Assembly: GCA_034359265.1 (NCBI GenBank)
Contig: CP136892.1
Location: 8,170,501 to 8,234,500, forward strand
Length of the DNA stretch: 64,000 nt
Direction: 5' to 3'
Source of the DNA: Canna indica
Taxonomy: Eukaryota > Streptophyta > Magnoliopsida > Zingiberales > Cannaceae
The first letter of the stretch is position 1. Every line of letters starts with the position of its first letter. Shown in pieces: positions 46,928-60,059 of this stretch. The position numbers were made by a program, and so were the translations under genes. A model generated the notes under the pieces. That model saw nothing but the letters and a program-made list of their open reading frames with translations. It did no database searches and was not told the DNA's origin.

Positions 46928-47408
46928 TAGAGGTGGCAATGCCCCCCCCCCCCCCCAAGGGAGGCACGGGCCCGGCCCGGTTTCGGACCGTGCTTGGCCT
47001 GACCCGGTTTCAGACCGTGCTTGGCCCAGCCCGGCACGGCTGTGCCCAGGAGACGGGCCGGGCTCGCCTCCTGGCCACGCGCACCGTGCTGGCCCGAGCA
47101 CGGCACGCGAGCGGAGCATGGCCCGCGCGCCCAGGCCTAGTTGGCTCGGGCAAGACCGAGTGGATTTTAAAAAAAAATTAAAATTTAACCTTTAAAATTT
47201 TAAATTTAAATATTTTAAAAAATAAATTTAATTATTTAATTATTCGGGCCGGCCTGAGCCCGAGTGGGCGGGCTCGGGCTGGGCTTGCCCGTGGTGTGTT
47301 CGGGCCGTGCCAAGCACGGCCTGAAATGTGATCGAGCCGTGCCAGGCACGACCCGGAGGTGGCCTGACCTGCCTGGGTCGGCCCAAACACGGCCCATTGC
47401 CACCTCTA
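46928..47408. mobile_element. 481-bp GC-rich hAT-type MITE
   Basis: TAGAGGTGGCAATG and CATTGCCACCTCTA ends and a perfect 8-bp duplication TGTGCACT (46920-46927 and 47409-47416) define it. The GC-rich subterminal arms repeat GGCACGG and GGCCCGG, giving apparent open frames without meaning. It has the same termini as the element at 31217-31740. Confidence 0.95.
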
Positions 47409-47762
47409 TGTGCACTAAACAATATATAATAATAATACAATACAGATTGGTACTATACAATGTACTAAATGGGCCTTAAAAACCCAATGCACCCTATACC
47501 ACCATTGTAAACACGAGACTGTTTAGTTACCCGGAAGCTACCTTACCCTTAATTGGACTATAAGAATTAAGTGGGACCACTTTGAGGTACACTTTCTTCC
47601 TATAGTAACATAGATGCGTAAATGGGTATTCAATACAGGTTAAATAACTATTTGCATAAAGAATAGAGTTAGGAAGCGCGCGTGAGAAGCAGCTGCCGCC
47701 GTAATCCTCACACTGGTGAGTTGCTATCGGCCGGCGAAATCTCGAGCGAGAGAAGGGGAAGG

Positions 47763-50700
47763 ATGGGACGGATGCGGTGGGCGGAGGACGGCGGTGGGCG
47801 GTGGGAGCTGGACATGGAGTCTCCGGTGACGATGGAGGGCACGGCCCGGGCGGTCCCCGGCGACCCCCTCCCCCTCGGGCTCTTCCGCGGCCAGCGCCTC
47901 ACCCGTCCCAAGCAGCTTGATTTCATGCACCGCTTTATGTCCTCCCCCCTCGTTCCATCCTTCTCCAGCGATCCCTCCAACGGCGGTCAGGGCCTTCTCC
48001 TTCACCACGCCCACACCCTCCATCTCGCCGAGAATTGGTAAAAAATTTTGGCGTCTTACGTCATCGAGCTTTCTCCCATTAGTTCCCTTCTCTTTGTCTT
48101 TGGTTCAATTGATAATAAGTGCATCACCCTTTGGTCTTTGGATTGTGCGCGGTGGCAAACACCAATTATTGTGGTTTGCGCTGCCCACATGAGTTGAGCA
48201 ATGAGCTGTGCTACTCGTTGCTTGGTATTTTGAATGGACAATTAATGGCCATTTCTATGAACACATACAAGTGTTGAAATTTCATTTTGGTAAGAAGTGC
48301 GCATATTTTAGACATAAAACCCCTAGATGCTTGTTGTTTAGGTATTAGAACTAAATATCTGTTGATTAAATTGCAAGGAGTTTAAGATTTCTTAATTTCC
48401 TGTAAGGAGTAATTTTACTGGTTAAAGTTATTCTTGTACTTTTTAGTATCGTTAATGTGCTAGGATTTGTAGGGTCCCAAATCTTTAGAACAAAGTAGAA
48501 GCAACTCCTCATGATGTCGAACAGTGGTAAATCTGTAGAAAAACCACATCAAACAAGACTACAAAGAAAAATACAAATTTTGATGTGGTTCAATGCAACA
48601 GATGTATGCTTACATCCATGGGAAGATAAGAGCTTTCAATTACAAGAGCATAGAAGGATAAAGGCCGTCAACAAGTATCCACAACTCCAATCTATCAATA
48701 CAGGAAAACATGCCTAACCTTTCCTTTTAAACCCAAAAACTCTTGTTTGAAGCACTCACAGGCATACAAGGCTCATATCTTGGCAATGCACAAATTCAGG
48801 CCTTTAGATAGCTTTATATAGAGCCTACATACATCAAGGGATGAAAAGACATTGATCAGTCAGGAAATGGCCTGCCTGGATCAGTTGAACCGTGCCAAGA
48901 CTGCATCAAAAATAGCAAGGGATACCTAGTCTGGCATATTGGTCACCCAGTCCTACCATCTAGTTTGGACTAGATTACCAAATTGCTTTTAGTCAATTGT
49001 AACCTATGTTTTTCTTTCCCGGTACGATCTTGTGTCCTCGCTTGCCAATCTCTCCTATAACTAGAAATCATCTCTACCATCTACTTATTGTGCGCCTCCT
49101 CCTCTTCCAACACAATATATATGCACTAAGTTATAAACAATATGCACATGTTGCTAAATTTAGAAGCTTCTTCACAATAACTGATATGTTATCATTTGTT
49201 TGTGTCATTCAGGATCAGTTGGCTATATCAGTTTAGTAATGATAATCTTTTCTTACTGTCTTCATTTATTTAGTAATTCTGAAATTGTTGAGTAATGGTT
49301 TTTTATACATGTCCATGCAGTGCCTTTTTAGTTTTTACATTCTTCAACCTTATCATGGTATATTAAACTGCAAGTATTGCTTTTCAGGTCTGCCACTATC
49401 TTACAACAACTAGATGTTGAGAAAATTTTTCCCCTCTTCAAAGAATTTTCATCAAACCATCTCAAAGAGATCTCCTGGCCTAAGACCATCTGCAGGCACT
49501 TGCTTGATATATTCTCATGGGGCCTAGGTACTGAGTTCCTGTTAACACAGGATTCTTCTTTTCTTGTTGAAATGTACAATGTCAAGAAAGGGAACCGAGG
49601 GAAAGCAATTTTTCATCAGAAGGCAAGTCATGTGTACTTGCTCATGTTATTTTAGCTTTGGTTGAAATCTTTAATATTCATGGTCACATTTCACTGCCAA
49701 ATTTCTCTACAATTTCACATGCACTATGTTTATTGTTTACAATCACATCCAACAAATCTATCTTTTTATACACGCATGCACTTCAGGATACACCCTAAAT
49801 ATGATGCTTGTCGTTGATGCAGCTTCGACAGCATAATATAACACTTGAGACAGCTTGGCCAGGACTTTTTGTTGATAAAAATGGAACATATTGGGATGTA
49901 CCACTATCAATGGCAATCGATCTTGCATCTGTTTCTTCAGATTCTGGTTTAAGCTATCATTTCTGTTTACATCATAATAATGGACAACCAAAACACTTTG
50001 GTGGTGATCAAACGGCTAAGGTACCTCCTTCTCTGCTACCTGGTTTATGTGCGAGAGCTGCTCTTTCTATCAAGGAGAATGTGTGCTTTTGGAGAAAGAA
50101 AGCTGGCAAGTTAAAAATGGTTCAGCCTTATGATGCATTCCTTTCTGACCCTCATATTTCCACATCAGGAGTTATTGGTGAGGCTAAGATGCTACTTAAA
50201 TCTTCTCTTTCAGAATAGATGAAGCGTTTAGTCATTTTTATTTAGTTTTCTGGAATAATTGCTGAATATGTGATATCTATCTGGCTACTTCAGTTTCATT
50301 TCCTTATTTAAGTTTTGATATGAAAAAAAGAACGGAACACCAGTTGGTGAAGATAATCAGAAATGCGTTTTTCTCTTTTTTCTCGTTTCTTTTAAGTTTA
50401 TCATTGTTATCTGTAAAGTCCTGCTAGGTACTTCTTGATCATTGTATGACATTGACTATTAAACTATGAATGTCTGCAGTGCAAATTAATGGAAAGATAA
50501 AATCATAAGAGATAGAAATACTTTCAATTCTTTTTATATGTTATTGAAACACTAACTAATTACCACCTTGATTACTGATAGCGAGTTGCAAACTTTTGTT
50601 TAAAGTGAAGAATGGTGAGTGCTGCCCCAAATGAAAATGAAGGGCCAAAACATTTGCACCATTGGAGGAGGATGACATACCTATGTAGCTATTGCATCAT

Positions 50701-52846
50701 CCTTTTTCTCCTTCAATCTCCCCTCCCATGGAACAAAAGGGTTTGAGAGGGAATGTAGGTAGCTAAGGTTAGAGGAATAAATGCAGCCTGTCAAATGCTA
50801 AATACATTAAAGTTATTTACAGGCTAGACCAAGCTCTTCCAATGGTCTTTTTTATGATTGCAAGTCATTTTTAATCAACAAGTAATGGTTTGTTTTAGGT
50901 TATTTAAGGTCAAAAAAAGTTGTTTGGTTAGCATTTTTTCATGAGACGAGGAATAGTTATTCCTTTGTTTGATTAGTGTCAAGATTAGACTAGGAATTGC
51001 GAGGAAAATGGCTAAAACATTCTTATTAACAATATCGAATATTTATATTCAAAATAATAAATTGTATTATAATTAATAACAACATAATAAAAATATGGAA
51101 TAGTGTGATATTTTCTAAAAATAAAATATTAATTTAAAAATATAACAAATATAAATTAATTGTGATTTTATTAAAAAAAATATTAATTTTAAATAATAAA
51201 AAATATTATGAGTTTTTTTATAATCGTAATAATCAAATTAGACACTATTATTTAAAAGCACAGATAATTGATTTCTTTCTAATCTAACAATTTGACATAT
51301 ATATTAATTAGGTTTTTGCATATTTGATTGGTGTAATTATTATGATCTTGAAGGGTAGTATTGGAAAAATCCTCAGGAATAGATGTGGAATACTATTTTC
51401 TTGGTTGAGATAAGTAACAGTGTTTTCTATCCATAGGGATTAGTGTTCCTTGTCTATTCATTATGGCTCACCTATTCCTTATTTAAAATTTGCAACCAAA
51501 TAAGGGCATAGGTGGGCTATTAGGAACCGAATCCATTTCTGACTTCGATGCAACCAAGCACCCCCAGGATATGGTACCTTATGGATGTTTCCTAATTGCT
51601 TCATTCTCTCTTTTAACCTTCAATTAGTTTTTTTTTTTTCGGTGCTTACTGCCAACTGAATTATCTGCAATTAAGGAGATTTGGGTTAACAACATTTTTT
51701 CTTTTGCCTTTTCAGGAGTAGTGGCCAGTGCATCATTAGGAGATTGCTCAGCACGGTTCTCAGATGAGGATGGGTTGGAGAGGCCCAATGCCTTCCGACT
51801 ATGCACCCGAAAAGATAATTTGGCACTCTCTGCTGATTTCTTTGCATCTGTTTCTGCAACAGCTCAATATGGAAATTTTCAAAGGTTTTTTCTTGACCTC
51901 ACGAAGTTCAATGCCCGACTAGATTTTCCCTCAGGCTTAGCATGTTTAAGTGGTGTTGCATGCTTGGCCCAAAATTTTCATAATTCTCAAGAACTGAATT
52001 TAGAGGCACTCCATGCTGTTTGCCCAGAGCTGACAATATCTTTGCAACAGCAGGTAATATTATTTTTGTTAAGCTACAATGATGCTTCATGTTTATGTGC
52101 ACTACATGCAATCATGGAATCATGGTATCAAATAGGTTGTGTAATAACCTTGCAATGTATTGACAAAAATCCAAACTGTCATTCTATTGACATTTGGGGG
52201 ACTTAGGTACATTTGGATTGGACCTCAGAATGCACTGTCGTCAATACCATGATTCACTTGATAAAACTATGATTTTTGGAGATTATAAATTGTACCATGT
52301 GTATAAAATGTGATGGCTAGTTAATAGGGGAAATTGAAATGTGGAAACCCCAGAACCAATTCCAGTTCTTTAATCTCACATATATATAAGTTAGCTTTCT
52401 ATTTTTTCTTAACTCAGTTTTAATTGCAAGTGAAATAAACTTGGCATTTTATTGGAGGCTTTGAATGTACAACTACTAACATTCACCTATAACAAGTTCA
52501 ATTACATTTCCCTTTGAATTGCTGAAACTTGGGAGATATTTCGCTAAAAGAATTCTAATATCATTTAGAGATGGCAATGCTTCAAAATTTTTATATCAGT
52601 TAGCTAATTTTCAACTAATTTCTGTTATTTTTTCTGTCTCCTATTTAGATCATTGGACCTTTCAGCTTCCGAGTTGACTCCAAAATCTTATTCAACCCAA
52701 ACAACAGAAATCATGTTGCTCGAATAGAGGAATCAGTATTTGCAATTGATTGGGCTTTGAAGGTTCTTGGTTCAGCAAAGGCTACCACTTGGTATTCCCC
52801 GAAACGACGAGAGGGTATGGTGGAGCTTAGATTTTTTGAGAGATGA
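47763..52846 (+). CDS. TGD4: TGD4 homologue, chloroplast envelope lipid-import protein
   Basis: Five exons, 47763-48037, 49388-49622, 49823-50177, 51716-52053 and 52649-52846, join in frame to 466 residues, close to Arabidopsis TGD4 (about 480). TGD4 is an outer-envelope beta-barrel protein that binds phosphatidic acid and helps move lipid precursors from the ER to the plastid with the TGD1/2/3 transporter. Family marks: RMRWAEDGG (3-11), TARAVPGDPLPLGL (about 30-43), TRPKQLDF (48-55), WPGLFVDKNGTYWDVPLSMA (about 183-202), TAQYGNFQRFFLDLTKFNARLDFP (exon 4) and the ending MVELRFFE. The start matches the RMRW start of the family. Intron 2 uses a GC donor (AAG then GCAAGT); all other introns are GT-AG. 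No break seen, so it should be functional. Confidence 0.93.
50895..51510. mobile_element. Possible degraded MITE in TGD4 intron 3
   Basis: GTTTGGTTAGCATTTTT and GAGGAATAG at the left weakly mirror CTATTCCTTATTTAAAA and GCAACCAAATAA at the right. The interior is very AT-rich. The match is poor and no target duplication was found. Confidence 0.35.
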
Positions 52847-54242
52847 AGAGAACGTGTATTTCTTTCTCAATCCTTTGAGTTTCTTTGATGTCTTCATTTT
52901 CTTTTTATCCACCGGGAATTGTAATTGTTTCACTCCTATGTTAGATCATACTATCACATGTATTCTGATTCAAGACTAACTATAAGTTGTTTTGATCTCA
53001 ATGTCTCAAGTTTGCCGCATCTAAAACAAACCTGATTATTTTCCAGATCATTTGTGTAATGTTTTCTTGTCTATTCTTCTTGTGAATTAGAAGATCAGTT
53101 AGGGTTTCTTCGTAGCTCTATGTCCAAAAGATTAAGGGCAAATTAATAGATGAGAACAATACAAGTTCTGGGAAATCTTGAAGATCTGAAACCTTTCTCT
53201 TGAAGATTTGAAAGCCTTAAACATATGCAAATATCCTCAGGAAGGAGTGAAGGATGATCTCATTGGGATTACTTGTTCATTTATGTTCTTGCTAAAATAA
53301 AGACAACTAATTTTGTTCACTAAAGAAAGAAACGCAACAAATAGTTTTATTCATTCAAATTATTAGATTTTTTCTATTGTGCCTGCTTATATAACATTAA
53401 TTCTCGAATCCATCGAAATGCTCATCACGCAATGGCAGAATGCTTTCGCCCACTTCCACAGATTACGCGAATTTCACCGATTATAATATTGGATAAATTT
53501 ATTAGGGATATGTCGATAACTTTTTTCTTGTCACTTTATAGTTGGTGAAAAGATGTAAAATAAACTGCACCAGCAAGGAGAAGAAACAAAAAGAAGATAA
53601 ATAAATAGAATAATAAGAATAAGAATAGGATATATCCATAAGCTACTTGGTTTTGAGAAATTTGTTGTCCACGAAATTTGCGTGTACGAGGTTTTGAGAA
53701 AACTTGGCCCAGGTTTGAACGTTGGGGTCATGAAAATTTTAAATTAGAAATTAATCAACTTCAATTCAGTTAGTTTTATATATATATAGCTTTTATTTTT
53801 TTTTCTCAAAGTCATCTTCATAATTTTATTATCTCAATCTGATCCCCAAATTTACTGAACGTAATCGAAACATTATACAAGACCTCGCATTGCTATTATT
53901 AGTCTCTTTTAGTCGAGGGTGAGAAAAAAAAATCGAAAATTCAATTAACCAAAAATCGGTTCGAAATCGAAGCGACTTTTTCGATTAATCGATTCGACGA
54001 TTTCAATTTTGGTTTTTGAGTGTCGGTTCACCGATTCATGTATATAATATTTTAATTTTGACACCTTCAAATTTTTTAAATATTTTTCTTTCTAAACTTA
54101 TATAAAGTAATAAATTAAAGTATATTTATATTATATTTCATTCTTCAAAATTTCATCAATTATATATATATATATTACATATGAATAAATATTATGATAT
54201 ACAAGTTTTTAAAATATTATAATACATACTTTTACGGGAAAA
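52847..54242. other. TGD4 3' region and AT-rich intergenic DNA
   Basis: The first few hundred bases probably hold the TGD4 3' UTR. At 53885-54050 there is a segment rich in AATCGGTTCGAAATCG and TCGATT words, resembling the inner part of a hAT MITE such as 5879-6316, but without clear ends. No gene seen. Confidence 0.5.
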
Positions 54243-55573
54243 GATACTAAAATGCATCTAACATTTTCTTACGGATGCTAAAATGTCTTTAATATTTTTT
54301 TGGATAAAAAATACTCACATAATGAATTGGATACAAAAATGACCATAAACTAACATCATTAATGGAGGGATAACAGAACTGATGTGGCTGATGATCAGGA
54401 CTGATGACATCAAGAGGACTCACCACTATTTTTTTTTTTGCATTTTTAGAAAATGTACTAAAATCTCTTTAACGTTTTCTCGCGAGTACTACAATGCCCC
54501 TAATATTTTCTCACATGTACTAAAATACCCCTAACGTTAGTTTTGGAGCTAAAATACCCTAAGATTATTGAAAATGGTACAAAATTTTAGCCAAATTACC
54601 GTTGTAAAATTTCAGCAAAAAAACAACAAAATTACATTAAAATTACAGTTGTAAATTTGCAGCCAAATTGCAACAGGACTGTAGCTAAAAATTAAATGTA
54701 GCAAAATTAAAGCCAAATTGCTGCAAAAAGGCAGTGGGAAAATTGCTGAAAAATTGCAAAAATTGCAACAAAATGACAACCGAAAAATTGCACCAAAAAC
54801 TTGATGGCAAAACCAAAAACTCAACTATGCAATAACACTATAAAATATCAATAAAAGATTTTGAGAGGTGAGATCAAAAGTAGTAATACACTAAATTTAA
54901 CATTGCATCAAACATAAGTATTGTCCAAAAGTACCAATCCGACGAAATATATCCTGTATAAGTTCTTTTAGTATAGGTAGCTTATATATTTTGTTAAATT
55001 GATACTTTTAGACAATGTTTATGTTTGGTGCAATGTTAAATTCAAGATATTACTACTTTTAATCTCACAGCTCAAAATCTTTTATTGATTTTTTATAGTG
55101 TCGCTGCATAGTTGAGTTTTAGGTTTTGCTGTCAAGTTTTTGGTGCAATTTTTCAACTGCTTATTTGTTGCTGAAATTTTGTACCATTTTCAATAATCTC
55201 ATGGGCATTTTAGATCCAAAATAAACGTTAAAGATATTTTAGTACATGTGAGAAAACGTTAGAGATATTTTAGTACCTGTGAGAAAAAATTAGGAATGTT
55301 TTAGTACATGTGAGAAAACGTTAGAGGTATTTTAGTACATTTTCTAAAAATACAAAGAAAATTAGTGGTGGGACCCCCTTATGACGTGTTGCTGATGTTG
55401 CAAGTTATCAGTCACAATCATCAGCCACGTCAAGTCCGTTATTCCTCTATTAATGTTGTTAGCTTATAGGATTATTTTTGTATCCAATTTCATAACGTAA
55501 GAGGTAGTTTTGATCCAAAAACCGTAGAGACATTTTAATACTCATGAGAAAACGTTAAGGACATTTTAATACC
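54243..55573. mobile_element. 1.3-kb foldback element
   Basis: Left arm (about 54243-54940) and right arm (about 55000-55573) are inverted copies nearly throughout, with the right arm missing about 170 bp of the left (around 54590-54770). Arms carry repeated TACTAAAATG and AACGTTTTCTCAC words, so each arm also has internal direct repeats. The loop is about 60 bp. No protein coded; target duplication not found. Confidence 0.82.
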
Positions 55574-55844
55574 TAACCAAATATTTGAATTGTCTTCTTG
55601 TTTCCATATATTTATTGCTATGTGTATACCTTCGGCCCGACACGAATTTGTTGAAATGCACATATTTGAAGCTTATTTTTATTTAATTTTGAGTAATTTA
55701 TTTATTCAATTATTGATGTAATTTAAGAGAATTAAAAGGTGCAATAGATAGTCTAATATGAGAGGTTTAATAATAATAAAATATATAGTTTAAGTAAAAA
55801 TTATATAATCAAGATTTATATGCCCAAGAAAGGATATATGAAGA

Positions 55845-56570
55845 GCTGCATTCATGTTGTTTGCGAAAACTAGGCTTTAGTCCCACACGGGAAAATATGC
55901 TAATTTTATATTAGTCTATAAGCATTAGCGTGTATACTTAATTACTTGTGTGGATAAAGTGGAAGGTCAAGGGACGACATTAGTGTGGTGCGTTGCACTG
56001 CACGAGCACGAGCACGAGCACGAGCGCGATCGTGTTGCAAAGTTGCATTGGTGCTTTTAGGCACACTTTGCACTTCGCACTTCACATGTGCGCATCTTCG
56101 CTAGAAGCCTAGCCGCGAGCCAACCTTTTTATATGGTCTAACCTTGATTCGAATTCGAACCTAGTGACTGTTGGAATTCAACAGTTACATGAATTAGAGC
56201 ACTCAATATTTGATTAATTGGTGAGTTAATTTTGAGATATTTTGCTCATTAAACAAATTGACAATTGCTAATTCTTAATAATGAACATCAATTTCGAAAT
56301 TAACTATGGATTAATCCATATAAATCAACCTCGAAATTTACATAATGCTATCTGAAAATTTCTCTCATTCTCATATTTTTTTCTCTATTTGCTGCAACCT
56401 TTCAAGAGTGCTTGATTAATCTTAGAGGTGTATTGCTACGGGGCAATAGCTTAAGGACATGAATCACCCGCCAACCTCTTGATCTTCTCCAATTCCATAT
56501 CCAATATCCAACATAATTGTTGGGTCTACCCACAACAATTCTTTCTCATCCGCAACAGTATCTCATCCTC
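55845..56570. other. Possible LTR-like remnant
   Basis: It begins near TGTTGTTTGCGAAAACTAGG, has TTTAGTCCCACACGGG (a motif often seen in small plant LTRs), a GAGCAC triplet-like repeat (56005-56025), a TTTTTATATGG TATA-like box and later GC-poor leader-like DNA. The right end and any partner LTR are not identified, so this is tentative. No gene seen. Confidence 0.3.
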
Positions 56571-57195
56571 TACATGTGATCTACCAAATGTTTGAAATAA
56601 AATTTGTAAGTCTATTTATAGATAATCAAACAGTCAATTGTAATTTTGATTGGCGGACATTTATTTTTGTAGGCAAATGGTTTTTTCAACCTTTGCATTT
56701 GCAGATATCGAGCACCCTAAGTGTTATTTTAATTACATGCACATGTTTGTATAGGATTTGACAGAAGCCACGGACTTATTGGGATCCTTCCCTTAATTTA
56801 GGGTTCTTATTCCTCGTTCTATGTCCTTGTTGAAGGAGTACGTCACCAGTTTTAAAAGACACTGATCAAACCAAGACTACCTAATCCTGTATCATGTTTG
56901 ATTTTTCTTTTGCACATATGTATATTCCTGCCGCAAGAAATGGAGAGCAAGCAAATTTGGAGGATGACAATTATTAATTTGTCACGTAACCCATCTTTTA
57001 ATGCTTTTATTATTCTTCATGATATTTTTGATCGGAGAAAAATATTCAAAAGAATATCATCACAAAACACGATACATGATATCCGCCGACTTAACTAAAC
57101 ATGTTTTTCTTCTTAATTAAATTTTAGCAATTTCTCGGAGCCGGATTATGGTGAAGAGAAATTGTCTACGTAATACTAATTTTACCCTTGTAAAG
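56570..57195. other. AT-rich intergenic DNA, no gene seen
   Basis: Short frames at 56576-56761 and 56898-57098 show no family resemblance. No repeats of note. Confidence 0.5.
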
Positions 57196-57661
57196 GCACT
57201 TTCTAAAAATTATCAAACGTGATGTAAAAATTTTAAAATGTATAAATATATCACTCCAAATATCGATTTAATATCCCTAAAAATTAATTTATATTGAATT
57301 AATTTTTCAGCGTAAATATGCAGTTTTATCAAAGTGTCTAATCAGTTAGACACTTTTATAAAAAGTGTAACACAGAGTAAAAAAATCAAAATGCACATAT
57401 ATATAATTTCAAATATTGATTTAATGTTCATAGAAATTAATTCTCATCTTATTGAATCAATTTAAGTATTAAAAATATTTTTTTCCATCGTAAATTTATA
57501 ATTCTAGCACTTTCCCAAAAATTATCTAACGTAAGGTAAAAATTTAAAATGTACAAATATACTAATCCAAATATTAGTTTAATATTCCTAGAAATCAATT
57601 CACGTCATATTAAATTAATTTTAATATTAAAAGTAATTTTTTTCATCGCAAACATGAAGTA
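57195..57661. repeat. Three degenerate ~155-bp tandem repeats
   Basis: Units at about 57195-57340, 57350-57508 and 57509-57661 share ordered words: CACTTT, AAAATTATC, AAAATGTA, ATATTGATTTAATATTC, GAAATTAATTC and TTTTTTCATCGTAAA. They are strongly diverged. Confidence 0.6.
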
Positions 57662-57949
57662 GTAAAATTTGTGTTATGAAAATTTGTACTTTTGTTGAGT
57701 ACTCGAATAAGATCTCTTGTTTTTTGGTAAAAAAATTAGTATTATGAAATTTTGATTCTACATTTAGAAATTTCAAACACCATAGTACGATTTTGGAAAA
57801 TTGCTAATTAATTATCATCAATTTCCCAAAATTGGATTTTGGAAGAGAAAAATTCTCAGATTCGAATTTTAGGGATCAAAAATTTTAAAAATAAAATCTA
57901 GTAGATTCCATACTCATTTTACACTTGGGTCAGACTTTGGTCAATTTTT

Positions 57950-58680
57950 TTTTTAAATAATTTAAATTTATAAAATATTTTTTATGATAAAAATAAGATA
58001 TTATAGTATAAAAAATATATTTTCAAACTCTCTAATGCATTAAAGACTTTTGCACAAAGTCTATAAATTTAAATTTAAACTAAAAATTATGAAATACTTT
58101 GATGTAAAATATTTTATTTGGATCATAGTACATCTTTTGTATCATTAAAAAAATATTTCATGAATTCAAATACTTTTAAAAAAAATTATGAAGCTATTAT
58201 AGACTTTATACAAAAATCTCTAATGAGTTAGATACTCTTGTTTATAATAATTTTTTAATTATAAAAAATAAAATTTAATTCATAAAAAATATATATGTGA
58301 TATAAAAAATGTACTAGAGTCTATCAAAATATTTTGAAAAAAAAATATTTTAATATTTTAATATTAAATTTACTTTTATAAAATTTGGGCGAAAGTCTCT
58401 AATGTATTAGAGACTTTTGCCCAAAGTTTATAATAGTTTTATAATTCAAAAAAATTAATTTTAATTAATAAAACATTTTTTTTAAAATATAAAAGATGTG
58501 TTGAGGTTAAAAAAAAAAATTTCATCAAAAAAATTATTTCATAATTTTTAGTTTAAATTTAATTTTATAGACTTTGCGCAAAAGCCTACAATGAATTAAA
58601 GAATTTGAAAATATATACTCTAGACTCTACCCTTTCAATTTTATTATTTAATTTTTTATAAATTAAAATTAATTTTTAAA
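57950..58680. repeat. AT-rich foldback with AAGTCTCTAATG motifs
   Basis: Sequence around 58030-58150 (CAAAGTCTATAAATTTAAATTTA, split here, then AAATTATGAAATA) returns inverted at 58540-58600. The words GTCTCTAATG and CATTAGAGAC recur in both orientations. It is a worn palindrome centred near 58310, without coding content or clear ends. Confidence 0.55.
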
Positions 58681-58759
58681 AATTTATATTTATATATATA
58701 TATATATTTAATTTTTAATCAAAGTCTCAATTGGTTAGAGACTTTGGCCTAAAAGTAAA

Positions 58760-59750
58760 GTAAGTATCAAATTTAATTTTAAGAATTTTGGATCTCAATA
58801 ATTTCTTTCTCCCAAAATTTGATTTTAGAAAATTCCTGATTAATTTTTTTATCCAGTATAATTAAGATGCTATCTTAATCAATGGCACAAATTAAATCTT
58901 AATTTAGTGGGCATACAATTAATGTAAGATAAATCATAAAAAAACACAGAGATACATATATTAAATATACTCAAACCTAATTCAATGCACAAATCTGTAT
59001 CAAATTAATTTCTAAACCTAACCCAAATGTACATATCTGTATCTAATATCATTAAATTGAAATCATGACAATTTTTTTTATATAATTCGTAAAAAAAAAG
59101 AGAGCTAAATATGTTCTTGATTGATACTTAATCTATGAGTTTGCGCCAACTCAACAACATTTCGTTGAATTAGAAGTAATTAATCAATGATCTTCTATTC
59201 TACTTGTACGCTTAAGCTTGCAATCGATAGAATCTTTAAGAAGTGGTTAAGCTTTTGCGTCACACAATCCTCTTAAGCCCATAATTAATATGTTGACATT
59301 TGTTTTTGACACTTACTTAAATCTTCATTACGTGGATTATATTCTTGCACTAAACTCGTGGGCAAAGAATGTTTTTGTAATTTATAGTATGAACCAAAGA
59401 ATAAAATCCACTTATCACGTTTATTTATTTATTTATTATTTGATTTAATGAAATGATTGGTCGTATATATTTCCATGTAAATTCCTAATTAATGGAACGG
59501 ATCTTGATATTTTCCATTAGCATTTAATGATATATACATTTGTTAAAGAGTTCTAAATTTGCTTCATAATTGTTAGAAAAATAAAATTTTCCCATTACTT
59601 ATCTTTTTCAAATATAAAATATAATACTAATTTAATTAAACCCAATTTAAAACGGATTGAAGAAAGTATTTTCCAATTAGTGCATGCTAAACTTAAGAAT
59701 GCGTTTGGCATTGGCTATCTATTTATGTCATTTCCTTTTATGGTCTCTCA
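58760..59750. other. AT-rich intergenic DNA upstream of the CIPK gene
   Basis: No gene or repeat recognised. Likely contains distal promoter sequence of the kinase gene. Confidence 0.5.
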
Positions 59751-59894
59751 AGGGCAATTTAGTAAAACCACTACCCCGTATTGGTGCAATTCTACGTTAT
59801 TTTTGACTTCTTTTTCCCTCTCCTTCATCTTCCCCCGCAGGCTGAGATGAGATAAATGCATGCTGCGTGGATTCAGAGAGGGAGGATTTGAAGA

Positions 59895-60059
59895 TCGCCT
59901 GACCTCCCTCTCTCTCTCTCCCCTCTCTGTGATGTAAGGAATTTGAAGAAGGGCTTCTCCTTCACTGTCGACGGCAGCGAGGAGGAGGAGAAAGAGAAGA
60001 GAAATTAAGAAGAGTCGATCGTTCTTTCTTATTGCGGAGAGAGATAAATTGATAGAGAA
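59895..60059 (+). promoter_or_regulatory. CIPK 5' leader with pyrimidine patch
   Basis: A CT-rich stretch (CCTCCCTCTCTCTCTC near 59902-59926) of the kind common at plant core promoters lies 130 bases before the start codon, followed by a purine-rich leader (GAGGAGGAGAAAGAGAAGAG). No clear TATA box was found. Confidence 0.45.

Larger units (their letters stand above)
46418..47476. mobile_element. PIF/Harbinger (Tourist-like) MITE, host of a hAT insertion
   Basis: Ends GAGCCCGTTTGGTAC and GTACTAAATGGGCCT form an imperfect inverted repeat, with the 3-bp duplication TAA (46415-46417 and 47477-47479). It contains an (AT)-rich palindromic stretch (46690-46862) and the hAT element. It ends about 290 bp before the TGD4 start codon. 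Confidence 0.75.

Noticed and set aside
47263..47479. Gly/Pro/Arg-rich frames near the TGD4 promoter on both strands
   Set aside because: They fall in the GC-rich arm of the hAT MITE at 46928-47408.
47682..47762. Upstream extension of TGD4 from a GTG codon
   Set aside because: The ATG at 47763 matches the conserved family N-terminus; GTG starts are not expected for a plant nuclear gene.
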